Assembly: GCA_049964655.1 (NCBI GenBank)
Contig: JBMFXC010000002.1
Coordinates: 4,335-68,334, forward strand
Direction: 5' to 3'
Source: JAJZJT01 sp049964655
GTDB taxonomy: Bacteria; Actinomycetota; Acidimicrobiia; Acidimicrobiales; RAAP-2
Length of the DNA stretch: 64,000 nt
Numbering within the stretch: the first letter of the stretch is position 1; every line of letters begins with the position of its first letter. The position numbers were made by a program, and so were the translations under genes. Below, piece after piece: positions 43,343 to 52,789 of the stretch. Below the pieces are notes generated by a model. The model searched no databases and was not told the origin of the DNA. It saw only the letters and a program-made list of their open reading frames with translations.

Positions 43343-44022
43343 GACTGTCCTCGCCCGCCAGCAACCGCCCGACGCGCCGCCCCGGCGCGCCGCCCGTCGA
43401 CGAGGTACTGGACACCGGTCGTGACGGTCAGCAACGCCGCCGCCCAGATAGCGACGGTGAGCACGGTGCGGTGGGTAGCCACCGGCGGGATCAGGCAGAG
43501 GCCGATGGCGACGTCCTGGAGGAGCGTCTTGACCTTGGCGCTCCGGCGGGCCGGGACCGACACTCCTTCGCGCCCGACCACGACGCGATAGGCGCTCATG
43601 GCGATCTCGCGCACGGCGATGACCGCGACTGCCACCCACGGGACGAAGTGCTCGTCGGCGAGAGCGACGAGCGCACCGAGGACGACGACCTTGTCGGCAA
43701 GCGGGTCGAGGAACGCCCCCGACCGCGTCGCCCCCTGACGCCGAGCTACCCATCCGTCGATGCCGTCGGTCGTCGAGAGGACGACCCACAGGGCGAGCGT
43801 CCCCCAAGACGAGCCATGCCAGACGATCAGGGCGACGAGGAGCGGGGTGACGGCGAGGCGCAGTGCCGTGATGCCGTTGGCCGGCGTGAGCACTGCCGAA
43901 GGCCCGAACGTCTGGGCCCGCCGTTGCTCACCGGCTGCGGGCGGCACAGGCGTGGCCGCCGATGGTGGTGGTGTCGCCGGCCGCTGCGCACCAGTGGCGG
44001 CCAGCGGACGGGGATCGCTCAC
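43339..44022 (-). CDS. pgsA: CDP-diacylglycerol--glycerol-3-phosphate 3-phosphatidyltransferase
   Basis: Membrane enzyme for the committed step of phosphatidylglycerol synthesis. 227 aa. The CDP-alcohol phosphotransferase motif D-x2-D-G-x2-A-R-x8-G-x3-D-x3-D is complete from D86 to D110 (TDGIDGWVARRQ...GAFLDPLAD). About five membrane spans. A Pro/Ala-rich head of about 45 residues precedes the core. GTG at 44022 overlaps the rimO stop (GTGA) and is preferred to a GTG five codons earlier. Confidence 0.93.
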   Translation of the reverse strand: MSDPRPLAATGAQRPATPPPSAATPVPPAAGEQRRAQTFGPSAVLTPANGITALRLAVTPLLVALIVWHGSSWGTLALWVVLSTTDGIDGWVARRQGATRSGAFLDPLADKVVVLGALVALADEHFVPWVAVAVIAVREIAMSAYRVVVGREGVSVPARRSAKVKTLLQDVAIGLCLIPPVATHRTVLTVAIWAAALLTVTTGVQYLVDGRRAGAARRAVAGGRGQS

Positions 44023-45431
44023 CGGACGGTCCCGCACGAGACGAGCTCCGCCGAGAGATCGGGACCCTCGGCCGCCACGACGGTGGCACGCACCACGGTT
44101 CCCACCTCGGACGCGGAGGGAGTGCCGGGGACGTCGACCAGTTCGACCACCCCGTCGATCTCGGGCGCCTCACGGTACGTGCGGCCGCGGCCGGGCTCGT
44201 CGACCAGCACCTCCACCGTCGCACCGATCAAGGCGTCGCGGCGCGTGGCCGTGATGGCGTCCTGCAGCTCGGTGCACTCGTCGATGCGCCGACGGGCCAG
44301 GTCCTCGGGGACCCTTCCGTCGAGCACGGCAGCAGGCGTGCCGTCCTCGGGACTGAAGAGGAAGAAGCCGGCCCAGTCGAGCTGCGCTTCGGCCAGCCAG
44401 GCCAGCAGGCGGTCGTGGTCGTCCTCGGTCTCCCCGGGATAGCCGACGATGAACGACGAGCGGAACGTGGCACCGGGTTCGCGCGAGCGGATGGAGGCGA
44501 TGCGCTCCAGAAAGCGGTCCCCCTCACCCCACCGACGCATCCGATGCAGAAGCGGACGCGACACGTGCTGCAACGACAGGTCGAAGTACGGAACGCCGGT
44601 CGCCAGCACAGCGTCGACCAGCTCGTCGTCGAGCGACGACGGGTAGAGGTAGAGCAGTCGCACCCGCGGGACTCGTTCGGCAACCCTGCCGACCAGGTCG
44701 ACGAGTGGACGGGCAGCACCCTGCCCTGGGCGGACGCCCCCGCTCGTGCGGTCCAGGCCGAAGGAGGCGAGGTCCTGCGCCACCAGGACGACCTCGCCGA
44801 GCGGCGTGGCGCCGGAGGCGAGTTGGTCGACCTCGGCAAGCACGGCTGCCGGGGCACGAGAGCGTTGGGGGCCACGGAACGACGGGATGGCACAGAAGCC
44901 GCAGCTGCGGTCGCACCCTTCTGCGACCTTCACGTAGGCCCACGGGGCGCGGGCCGGCGGGCGGGGGAGCTCGAGGAGGTCGAAGGCGTTGGACTGAGGA
45001 GCCGCACTGCTCGGTCCACGCCGGGCAGTCCGCCCGGAGCGTCCGCCTTCCGGAGGGACCGTTCCCAGGAACGTGACCGGCTCGGCGACTGGCTCGGGAC
45101 GGGCTCGGGAAAGGAGCGGAGTGCCGAACGGTGCCACCAAGTCGACCTCGGGGAGGGCCCTGGCCAGTTCGTCGCCGTAGCGCTCGGCCATGCACCCCGT
45201 GACCACGATCCGGGCGCCACGCTTTGCCCCATCCGCCAGGGCGAGGACGGTGTCGATGGACTCCTGACGGGCCGCCTCGATGAAGGCGCAGGTGTTCACC
45301 ACGACCACGTCAGCCCGGCTCGGGTCGTCCGCCAGCTCGAGCCCGTCGCCGACCAGGGTGCCTGCCAGCTTGTCCGAGTCCACCTGGTTCTTCGGGCAGC
45401 CCAACGTCTCCAACCAGTAACGCTCAGGCAC
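44019..45431 (-). CDS. rimO: Ribosomal protein S12 (Asp) methylthiotransferase
   Basis: Radical-SAM enzyme that methylthiolates an Asp of ribosomal protein S12. 470 aa. The N-terminal UPF0004 cluster uses C12 (LGCPKN), C48 (NTCAF) and C80 (TGCMAERYG); the radical-SAM cluster is C173-x3-C177-x2-C180 (EGCDRSCGFCAIP). A TRAM-like C-terminal domain follows. GTG start at 45431 lacks a ribosome site; TAGATT ends six bases upstream, so the message may be leaderless. First gene of the rimO-pgsA-cinA run. Confidence 0.94.
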   Translation of the reverse strand: MPERYWLETLGCPKNQVDSDKLAGTLVGDGLELADDPSRADVVVVNTCAFIEAARQESIDTVLALADGAKRGARIVVTGCMAERYGDELARALPEVDLVAPFGTPLLSRARPEPVAEPVTFLGTVPPEGGRSGRTARRGPSSAAPQSNAFDLLELPRPPARAPWAYVKVAEGCDRSCGFCAIPSFRGPQRSRAPAAVLAEVDQLASGATPLGEVVLVAQDLASFGLDRTSGGVRPGQGAARPLVDLVGRVAERVPRVRLLYLYPSSLDDELVDAVLATGVPYFDLSLQHVSRPLLHRMRRWGEGDRFLERIASIRSREPGATFRSSFIVGYPGETEDDHDRLLAWLAEAQLDWAGFFLFSPEDGTPAAVLDGRVPEDLARRRIDECTELQDAITATRRDALIGATVEVLVDEPGRGRTYREAPEIDGVVELVDVPGTPSASEVGTVVRATVVAAEGPDLSAELVSCGTVR

Positions 45432-45480
45432 CGCAACAATCTACCGGCAGCGCGGTGCCCGAGCACCGGCCGCCACCCAG

Positions 45481-45569
45481 CGGAGAGGGAGGGATTTGAA
45501 CCCTCGGACCCGGTTACCCAGGTCAACTCATTAGCAGTGAGTCCGATTCGGCCGCTCTCGCACCTCTCC
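45481..45569 (-). tRNA. tRNA-Ser(GCT)
   Basis: 89 bases. Acceptor GGAGAGG pairs with CCTCTCC; anticodon loop CTGCTAA on stem ACTCA/TGAGT gives anticodon GCT; a long variable arm identifies a serine class II tRNA; T arm GAGGG-TTCAAAT-CCCTC. Discriminator G. No encoded CCA. Confidence 0.96.
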
Positions 45570-45948
45570 GTGCCGCCTCTGCCTCGCTCGAGCCACCGTC
45601 CCTCGCATCACCGGAGAGACAGGGGTCGGGGTCGGTCAGCGGCGCCGGCCCAAGGGTACAGGATCGATCCGGCCACTCGACGGAGTCCGCCACTGGACCC
45701 CGGTCCCCCTCGAGGCCGGGTCCCGTTCGTCAGCCCGGACACCCCCCACCTTCCCCGGTCGCCGCCTCCCCGGGGCGGTGCTCTCGGATCGGTTCCGATC
45801 AGCCCGGTTCGGCTTGGTCTGGTCTGGTCTGGTCTGGTCGACAGTGCTGCGACGGGTTGGGTACCGTGTCGTCGAGGCTCCACCGGAGGTTCTGGCCTGC
45901 GGAGATGGCGTCACGGCGGCCGAGGCGGTCGGTGAACGGGGGGACGGA
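45570..45948. other. Intergenic stretch with a pentamer repeat
   Basis: About 380 bases between the tRNA and a lipoprotein gene. It holds a run of GGTCT pentamers near 45815-45839 and the tRNA promoter region on the minus strand. I see no supported gene. Confidence 0.6.
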
Positions 45949-47268
45949 ATGCGCGTCATGTCTTGGCAGGGCGGGCGAGGTCGACCGCACCGTCGGCCGG
46001 TACCGTTCGTAGGGGCAGCCGTCCTCGTGGCGGCCGGTGCGCTCCTCCTGGCCGCGTGCAGCTCGTCGGCAGCGTCCTCGGCAGCAGCTCCCGCCAGCAC
46101 TCCCGCCCCGAAGGGCTTCCCGGCCTTCTACGCCGTTCCCCGATCGCTCCCGACCGCTCCAGGGGTGCTCCTCAAGGACACCCCGGTGACGGTGGCGGGC
46201 GTCGACGGGACCACCTACCGCGTCATGTACACGTCGGAGGACGAGCAGGGCAAGGTCGTGGCCGTCACCGGGCTGGTGTTCGTGCCGCGCTCGGCCCCGC
46301 CGACCGGCGGGTACAAGGTCGTCGCCTGGGGGCACGGCACGAACGGCATGGCCGACCAGTGCGCTCCGTCCCTCACGCCCAGCCAGGCCGTCCCCTCGCT
46401 CAACGCCCTGCTGTCCAAGGGCTGGGAGGTGACCGCCTCCGACTACCAGGGAGAAGGCACCCCGCCCGGCGTCCTCGCCTACCTGGTCGGCAACCTCGCT
46501 GCCGAGAACACCATCGACCTGGTCCGGGCCGTCCAGCACGTTGGCACCTTCCACGCCAGCTCGGACTACGTCGTCTGGGGCCACTCCGAAGGCGGCCAGA
46601 CCGCCATGTTCGCCTGGCACATCGGGCCGACCTACGCACCGAGCCTCCGCCTGCTCGGGGTGGTGGCCGGGGCGCCACCGTCGCAGTTCCAGTACATCTA
46701 CGACGCGCTCCAGCACAGCAAGTACGCGTTCTACCTCTACATGGCGGCCATCGGGTTCAACGTGGCCTACGGCAACGTTGCGGCGCCCCTGTCGGCCGTC
46801 ACCACGCCACAGGCCCGCACCCTCGTCCCACTGGTGAAGAAGGGCTGCTACAACTACCTCCAGACCACCTTCGACAAGTACCCGCTCACCTCGCTGGTCA
46901 CCCACAACCCCTTCACCGTCCCCCAGTGGAAGGTGCTCCTCGAGGAGAACGACCCCGGCGCCTTCTCGACGCCCACCAGGGTGCCACTGCTCATCATCCA
47001 GGGGACGGCCGACGGTCAGATCCCGCCGATCTCCACGCAGCTGCTCGCCAAGCACCTGTGCTCCATCGGAGCCGAGGTCCAGCGGTGGATGTACCCGGGC
47101 GAGCACCACGCCCAAGTCATCGGTCCGTCCACGCCCGACATGGTCCACTGGATGGCCGACCGCTTTGCCGGACAAGCCGCTCCCGACCCCTACGTGCCCC
47201 ACGGACTACCCGACGTCCTCGCCCAGGACTGCGCCACACCCGGTGGGTTCACCACGCCGGCACCGTGA
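45949..47268 (+). CDS. Secreted lipoprotein lipase (LIP family, alpha/beta hydrolase)
   Basis: 439-residue exported hydrolase. Lipobox LLLAAC acylates C37 after a basic head and hydrophobic segment. The nucleophile elbow GHSEGG, the Asp in QGTADGQIPP and the His in GEHHAQ complete a triad, arranged as in secretory lipases of the LIP family. VAWGHGTNGMADQCAPS is the oxyanion-side block. ATG at 45949 with GGGGGGAC upstream; a second ATG nine bases later is possible. The stop overlaps the next GTG, so the two are coupled. Likely releases fatty acids at the cell surface. Confidence 0.85.
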   Translation: MRVMSWQGGRGRPHRRPVPFVGAAVLVAAGALLLAACSSSAASSAAAPASTPAPKGFPAFYAVPRSLPTAPGVLLKDTPVTVAGVDGTTYRVMYTSEDEQGKVVAVTGLVFVPRSAPPTGGYKVVAWGHGTNGMADQCAPSLTPSQAVPSLNALLSKGWEVTASDYQGEGTPPGVLAYLVGNLAAENTIDLVRAVQHVGTFHASSDYVVWGHSEGGQTAMFAWHIGPTYAPSLRLLGVVAGAPPSQFQYIYDALQHSKYAFYLYMAAIGFNVAYGNVAAPLSAVTTPQARTLVPLVKKGCYNYLQTTFDKYPLTSLVTHNPFTVPQWKVLLEENDPGAFSTPTRVPLLIIQGTADGQIPPISTQLLAKHLCSIGAEVQRWMYPGEHHAQVIGPSTPDMVHWMADRFAGQAAPDPYVPHGLPDVLAQDCATPGGFTTPAP

Positions 47269-48191
47269 CGTCCTCCCGGCCTCTCCGCTTCGCCACCGAG
47301 GTCACCCTGGCCGGTCCGTGGCGTTCGCCAGCCCAGATGCTCGCCGACCAGGTCATCGACGGGCACGCCTCGGTCCACGACGCGGATGCCGCCGCGTCGT
47401 TGGGCCTGGCTGGGGCGCCCATCGAGGGACCGACCCACCTGAGCCAGCTCGACCCGCTCGCCACCCTCGTCTGGGGCCGGCAGTGGTTCGAGCACGGGTG
47501 TGCGAGCTGCCACTTCCGCACCATGGTCGTCGAGGGGGAAGAGGTGCAGGCCACCCTCGTCGCCGACGGCAGCGACCTCGCCACCATGGAGGCCCACAAG
47601 CGAGACGGCACGCCGGTGCTGACCGGCACCGTGTCGGTCGGGGAGGCCGGACCGACCGAGCTCGAACGGCGCCTCGCCTCCCTCGATCCCCCCGGCGAGC
47701 TCTTCGTCGTCGACCGCCTCGAGGTGGGCATGCGCGTCGACGCGGGGATCGCCACCCTCTCGCGCCGCGAGCCCAACGGGCCGCTCTACCCGTTCTCGCT
47801 CGACGACAAGCTCGCCCGGATCACCGAGCCCCACCCCTGGTACACCGCCGAGGGCGGTGCGTCCTCGCCGTGGGGACGGGCTGTCGTCCCCTTCGAGATG
47901 GTGAGCGTGCTGGCCCACAAGTCCGGAGGAGCGCTTCCGGTCCGGTCGCCGGCCCTCGGGCTCTTCCTCGACCTCGAGGTCCGCCTGGTGAACGGACCGG
48001 TCTTCGTCGACCAGCCCTACGTGCTGGCTCGTGAGGTGGTCGGCCTCTCCCAGAGCCGGCGCACGGAGTCGTACTGGACCCGCACGACGCTGACCGACAC
48101 CCAGCACGGCACGGTCACTGCCGAGGTCCTCCTCCACCAGGGCGTGTTCAAGGCGTCCTACCCCGGCTACCCAGCCGACCGCCTGACCTGA
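47265..48191 (+). CDS. Double hotdog-fold (MaoC-like) protein
   Basis: 308-residue soluble protein. ASVHDADAAASLGLAGAPIE, GPTHLSQLDP and WFEHGCASCHFRTMVVEGEE resemble the hot-dog dehydratase/thioesterase superfamily; the second half (SRRTESYWTRTTLTDTQHG) looks like another hotdog repeat. A typical MaoC catalytic D-x4-H pair may be DADAAAS/H positions but is not certain. GTG at 47265 overlaps the lipase stop. With the lipase it suggests processing of acyl chains; substrate unknown. Confidence 0.7.
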   Translation: MTSSRPLRFATEVTLAGPWRSPAQMLADQVIDGHASVHDADAAASLGLAGAPIEGPTHLSQLDPLATLVWGRQWFEHGCASCHFRTMVVEGEEVQATLVADGSDLATMEAHKRDGTPVLTGTVSVGEAGPTELERRLASLDPPGELFVVDRLEVGMRVDAGIATLSRREPNGPLYPFSLDDKLARITEPHPWYTAEGGASSPWGRAVVPFEMVSVLAHKSGGALPVRSPALGLFLDLEVRLVNGPVFVDQPYVLAREVVGLSQSRRTESYWTRTTLTDTQHGTVTAEVLLHQGVFKASYPGYPADRLT

Positions 48192-48307
48192 CCTGACCGT
48201 CCTCACGCCCTCTGGAAGGTCAGGGCGACCCACTGAGCGAGCGCGACCTCCACGGCGTCGACCGCCGTCCTCGCTACGCTGCCAGCGATGGAGGCAGTGG
48301 AGCGACC

Positions 48308-49303
48308 GTGACGACGTCCGCCACGAGCACCGGCCTGGACGACTTCGTCGTCGCCAAGAACCCCGATCCCTCCTCCACGCTTCCCTACCTGGTCCGCGTC
48401 CCGCTCGGACCCGAGGGCATCGTCTTGAAGGCCCGCGACGTCTGGCCGCGAACGGCCAAGGTCTACTGCCACCCCGCCACCGGTTGGCCCGACCAACCCG
48501 AGATCGTCGACCGGGCCTCCGTGCGCTCCTGCGCTCGTCGCGGCGCGGCCATCGACTTGGTCCTTGACCGAGGACGCGAGAACCGTTCCCAGTTCGTCTT
48601 CGCCCAGGCCCGAGGGCGACAGGTCATCTTCTGGCAGAGCCGCCGGACCAATCGAAAGGCCAGGCCGGCCGTCGTCCTCCCCACCCGGCGGGCGTCCGGG
48701 TCGGTGGTCGACATCGTCGTCGACACCCGCGAGCGGTACCCCTGGCGGTTCGCCACCCAGCAGGCCACCACCCGCCGCGGAGCGCTGCCGGTCGGCGACT
48801 ACGCCGTCGAGCACGAGGGCGTGGTGGTGGCCGTGGTCGAACGCAAGAGCTTCGACGACCTGACTACCACAGCGAGCACCGGTGGCCTGCCCACCCTGCT
48901 GGCCGGCCTCGCCGTCGTCGAACGTGCCGCCCTGGTCGTCGAGGACCGCTACGGCGCCGTGTTCCGGCATCCCCACGTGCGCCCGGGCGTGCTGGCCGAG
49001 CTCGTGGCCGAGGCCCAGGTCCGGGTGCCCGAGGTGCCTATCGTCTTCGCCGATACCCGCAAGCTCGCCGAGGAGTGGGCGTTCCGCTATCTCGGAGCCG
49101 CCCTCGCCCACCACCTGGCCGACACCCTCGCCGGCGACCTGGTCGAGCCGCTCGCCGGCGCCGGGCCACTCGAGCCGCTGCCGCCCACGGCTGCCGACAT
49201 CCGAAAGTGGGCCCACGCCGCCGGCCTCGAGGTCGGCGAACGGGGGAGGGTGCCGACGGCGGTCGTCGACGCCTACTGGGAAGCCCACCCCGAAGGGGGC
49301 TGA
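48308..49303 (+). CDS. ERCC4-type nuclease with C-terminal Lsr2-like DNA-binding domain
   Basis: 331-residue protein. The XPF/ERCC4 nuclease core is complete: VDTRERYPWRF (from D139), LPVGDYAVEH (D164) and VERKSFDDL (E178-R-K180), the G-D-x(n)-E-R-K-x3-D signature. The last 40 residues (TAADIRKWAHAAGLEV, then GERGRVPTAVVDAYWEAH) match the Lsr2 DNA-binding tail, including the R-G-R that enters the minor groove of AT-rich DNA. The N-terminal 130 residues are unrecognised. GTG at 48308 with GGAG upstream. It predicts cleavage of structured or foreign DNA directed to AT-rich sites; function unproven. Confidence 0.82.
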   Translation: MTTSATSTGLDDFVVAKNPDPSSTLPYLVRVPLGPEGIVLKARDVWPRTAKVYCHPATGWPDQPEIVDRASVRSCARRGAAIDLVLDRGRENRSQFVFAQARGRQVIFWQSRRTNRKARPAVVLPTRRASGSVVDIVVDTRERYPWRFATQQATTRRGALPVGDYAVEHEGVVVAVVERKSFDDLTTTASTGGLPTLLAGLAVVERAALVVEDRYGAVFRHPHVRPGVLAELVAEAQVRVPEVPIVFADTRKLAEEWAFRYLGAALAHHLADTLAGDLVEPLAGAGPLEPLPPTAADIRKWAHAAGLEVGERGRVPTAVVDAYWEAHPEGG

Positions 49304-49337
49304 CCGGTCTCCTCCAGGCCGTCGACGCCGACCTCGT

Positions 49338-50483
49338 TCAGGAGCCGCCTCCGGCGCCAGACCGACCACCTCGGAGCGCGTCGGCCAGCGGCACGAGGGG
49401 CAGCCCGTGGGCCTCGGCCACCGCCGGGTAGACGACCGCTCCGTCGACGACGTTGACACCCCGCGCCAACGCAGGGTCGGCGGCAACCGCGGCGGCGAGC
49501 CCGGCCCGGGCGATCTCGAGGACCGAAGGAAGCGTGACGTTGGCAAGCGCGTGCGTGGAGGTATGGGGGACGGCACCGGGCATGTTGGCCACGCAGTAGT
49601 AGAGGACGTCGTGGACGGCAAAGGTCGGGTGCGAGTGGGTCGTCGGGCGGCTGTGGACGAAGCACCCGCCCTGGTCGATGGCCACGTCGACGAGGACGGC
49701 TCCGGCCTTCATCCGACGAACGAGGTCGTCGCCGACCAGCTCGGGAGCTCTCGCTCCGGGGACCAGCACAGCGCCGATCACGAGGTCGGCGTCGAGGACG
49801 ACGCGCTCGACCTCGAAGGCCGTCGAGGCAAGGGTCTGGACGCGGCCCTGGAACACCCGGTCGACCCGCCGCAGCTTGTCGACGTCACGGTCGAGCACGC
49901 AGGTGGCGGCACCCATGCCGACGGCGACCGATGCCGCGCTCGTCCCGACCACCCCGGCACCGAGGACTACCACCTCTGCGTCACGCGCCCCCGACACACC
50001 GCCGAGGAGCACCCCGCGCCCGCCCGACTCGCGTTCGAGGACGTGTGCACCGACCTGGGGAGCCATCCGACCGGCCACCTCGGACATGGGTGTCAGCAGC
50101 GGGAGGGTGCCGTCGGCCCGCTGGACCGTCTCGAAGGCGACGGCGGTGACCCCCGAGTCGACGAGCGCCTGCGTGCACGAGCGCGAGGCGGCAAGGTGCA
50201 GGTAGGCGAAGAGCACCTGACCGACACGGAGCCGCCCGTACTCCTCGGGGACGGGCTCTTTCACCTTGACGACGAGATCGGCACCCTCCCACACGGCGTC
50301 CGCTGTCCCGACCACGTCGGCACCGGCCGCGGCGTACTCGGTATCGGCGATCGACGAACCCGTACCGGCGCCGCGCTCGACGAGGACCCGATGGCCGGCC
50401 CGCACCAGCTCGTGGACGCCGGCCGGCGTCATCGCCACGCGGTACTCGTCGTCCTTGACCTCCTTGGGCACCCCGACCCGCAT
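49338..50483 (-). CDS. ald: Alanine dehydrogenase
   Basis: NAD-dependent conversion of L-alanine to pyruvate and ammonia. 381 aa. MRVGVPKEVKDDEYRVAMTP at the start holds the substrate Arg; K75-region VKVKEPVPEEYG, H-region FAYLHLAAS and the Rossmann loop VVVLGAGVVGTSAASVAVGMGA are all intact; DQGGC and NMPGAVPHTST are diagnostic. AGGAGG eight bases before ATG 50483 fixes the start. Monocistronic, convergent with the ERCC4 gene. A GC-rich 24-27-nt repeat (three copies, about 50520-50600) lies upstream. Confidence 0.95.
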   Translation of the reverse strand: MRVGVPKEVKDDEYRVAMTPAGVHELVRAGHRVLVERGAGTGSSIADTEYAAAGADVVGTADAVWEGADLVVKVKEPVPEEYGRLRVGQVLFAYLHLAASRSCTQALVDSGVTAVAFETVQRADGTLPLLTPMSEVAGRMAPQVGAHVLERESGGRGVLLGGVSGARDAEVVVLGAGVVGTSAASVAVGMGAATCVLDRDVDKLRRVDRVFQGRVQTLASTAFEVERVVLDADLVIGAVLVPGARAPELVGDDLVRRMKAGAVLVDVAIDQGGCFVHSRPTTHSHPTFAVHDVLYYCVANMPGAVPHTSTHALANVTLPSVLEIARAGLAAAVAADPALARGVNVVDGAVVYPAVAEAHGLPLVPLADALRGGRSGAGGGS

Positions 50484-50612
50484 GGGCTCCACCTCCTGTC
50501 GACTGGCCGCTCCGGCCTCAGACCTGCCCCACCGCCCGGGACCGGGCCTACCCCACGCCCCGGGGCCGGGCCTGCCCCACGCTCCGAGGCCGGGCTCAGC
50601 CCACGATCACCT

Positions 50613-52487
50613 TCAGGGAGCATCGTCACCACGGCTACCCCGGCGACCGGCGCCGTCGCCGACACCTCCCGCACTCGTTCGCCGTGGACCGGCATCCCAG
50701 TCGGACACGGGTGCCGTGCCTCGAAGACGCCCGCCAGACACAGTCGGGGTCGGGTCGACGGGTGGGTCTCGAACAGCCGCAGCACGAGCGGCACGCCGAC
50801 GGGCGGCTCGGCGGCGCACCCGCAGGCGCGCCAGCACCAGGACGATCATGGCCAACAGCACGATCGCGACGGCGGCGAGCCCTGCGATCAGTGCCGTGTC
50901 CGCCCGTCGTGCCGGGGGGCGGGCGCGACGGGCCGGCTTCGGGCGTGTCGTGGTGGTCGACGACGTCGACGGGGTCGACGACGGGGCCGGCTGGCGGGCG
51001 GCGGCGATGACCTGGGCGGCTTGCAGCGCTGCCGGGCACCCCGGGGTCGGGGTCGCCTGCACGACGGGGGGCACTTCGGGTGCCTCGGGCATCCCGAAGA
51101 GCGTCGTGGGAATGGCATCAGCCATGGCCACCTGACCTGCCGTGTTCGGGTGCAGGTTGTCGGCGGTGAAGTACGGAGGGTACGGCAGGTTGGGCTGGCA
51201 CGCGCCGTTGTAGACGTCGCCCATCACGGCAGCCAGGTCGACCACGCCGTCGAAACCGGTGTTGGGGCCGAGCAACCAGGCATTGACCGCCTCGAGTGTC
51301 GCCTGCTCGGCGGCCGTCCACACCTCGGGCTTCTCCCCTGCCGGGATCTGCGACGCGAACGAAGAGCTCCGAGGCAGCAGGGTGATAGCGAAGACCTTCA
51401 CACCCACTGCGTGGGCCTGTTGGACCACCTGCTCCATGCCGGCGATGATCGCCTGGGCTGTGCCATAGGCCGCCAGGTGGTCCGTCCCGCCGAACCAGAT
51501 GTCGTTCGTCCCCAGAAAGACCACGACGTCCTTCGTGCCGGGCAGGTCGAGGGCATCCTGGTCGAGGCGTTGGACGCCTGGTATCCCGCCTGACGTACGC
51601 GCGTAGGTGGTCCCCGGAGGGAACACCGTCAGGGTGTTCCCCGAGATGCCCTCGTCCACCACGGCCATCTGCTCGTTCGCCGGAAGCTGGTCCACCCGCT
51701 GGACGAGCACCTCGGGCCAACCGAGGCCGCGGTTCATGAACCCCTCGGTGATCGAGTCGCCGAGGGCGACGACCGTCCCCTGGGCCGGCGTGCCCGAGAC
51801 GGCGACGGCCGACAGCCACGTCATCCGCAAGTCGGCGGGCGCGACGACGAACGGCGCCGCGGTGGCATTCGTCACCTGGTTGCCACCACCGTTGGGCGTG
51901 GCATAGGTGACGATCTTCCCCGCGCAACAGTCGTGGACGTCGACCTCGGTCGACCCGGGCACCCACAGGCTCACCGCCACGGCCTCCCCGGCATGGACGG
52001 CGAGCTGCACCGGGTCGCTCATCACCTCCTGGCCGGCCGGGATCGTCACCGTGGGACGACCGGAGAAGGTGACAGGGACGACGGGTCCGCTGAGCGCTGC
52101 TCCACCCGACGGCGCTTCGGCGGCGGCGGTCACGGCACCGAAGGTCACCGGCAAGGTGCCGAACGTGTTGGACAACCGCAGCTCGATCGACGTCCCGCCG
52201 ACCGCAACAGTCGCGATATCACGCACGGTCGCATTGACGGCCGCGTCGGCCGGATAGGGGTAGAGCAGGTCCATGGGCGAGGTCCACGCCGCCTGCCACT
52301 GGGGTGGCGGCGGCAGTGTCGTCGTGGTGGTCGACGACGCCTGAGCCGACGTGGACGACGATCGGTCGGGCTGGGGTGCCGCTCCGACCGCCGAGGAAAC
52401 GGTCGGACCAGCGACGGCAGCGAGCGCTACGGCCACCAGGGCGGCAAGCAGGAACCGAGGCCGGCGAGACCGGCGGCTGCCCGTCAT
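50613..52487 (-). CDS. Exported SGNH/GDSL hydrolase with C-terminal membrane anchor
   Basis: 624-residue surface hydrolase. Signal peptide at 10-30 (RFLLAALVAVALAAVAG), Ser/Thr linker, a beta-rich N-terminal domain, then the SGNH core: VALGDSITEGF (Ser), DEGISGNT (Gly), FLGTNDIW (Asn) and ADNLHPN (Asp/His). A second Pro/Thr linker and a C-terminal transmembrane segment (about 560-585, LIAGLAAVAIVLLAMIVLVLA) with an Arg-rich tail anchor it. ATG at 52487 is favoured because it directly precedes the signal peptide, though it lacks a ribosome site. A TTGCCG-16-TACACT promoter sits about 160 bases upstream. Confidence 0.82.
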   Translation of the reverse strand: MTGSRRSRRPRFLLAALVAVALAAVAGPTVSSAVGAAPQPDRSSSTSAQASSTTTTTLPPPPQWQAAWTSPMDLLYPYPADAAVNATVRDIATVAVGGTSIELRLSNTFGTLPVTFGAVTAAAEAPSGGAALSGPVVPVTFSGRPTVTIPAGQEVMSDPVQLAVHAGEAVAVSLWVPGSTEVDVHDCCAGKIVTYATPNGGGNQVTNATAAPFVVAPADLRMTWLSAVAVSGTPAQGTVVALGDSITEGFMNRGLGWPEVLVQRVDQLPANEQMAVVDEGISGNTLTVFPPGTTYARTSGGIPGVQRLDQDALDLPGTKDVVVFLGTNDIWFGGTDHLAAYGTAQAIIAGMEQVVQQAHAVGVKVFAITLLPRSSSFASQIPAGEKPEVWTAAEQATLEAVNAWLLGPNTGFDGVVDLAAVMGDVYNGACQPNLPYPPYFTADNLHPNTAGQVAMADAIPTTLFGMPEAPEVPPVVQATPTPGCPAALQAAQVIAAARQPAPSSTPSTSSTTTTRPKPARRARPPARRADTALIAGLAAVAIVLLAMIVLVLARLRVRRRAARRRAARAAAVRDPPVDPTPTVSGGRLRGTAPVSDWDAGPRRTSAGGVGDGAGRRGSRGDDAP

Positions 52488-52789
52488 AGAACGAGCCGGC
52501 GATACACCAAGAGGCAGCACCGACACGACAGACCGGTGGTCGAGCGACGTGGCCGAGCCCGCCGACACGGTCTGACGCCGACGCCTCCGGTCAGCCGGAA
52601 CGACGCGGAACCAGGTCGCCAACGAGTCACCGCCAGAGGTCCTCCAACATGCTTGGTCAGTGTACGAGGCGCGACGTCGACGGCAAGGGCGGCCGTGGCG
52701 ACCATCCGATGGGCCCGCTGCCTACCATCGTGCCGTGAGCGGCACGGAGCGACGGCGACCCGGGTACAGCCGGCCGAGAGCGTACCGGC

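Noticed and set aside
43340..43415. Longer cinA N-terminus starting at 43415
   Set aside because: The extension is low-complexity, overlaps pgsA, and the conserved CinA start is at the GTG at 43295.
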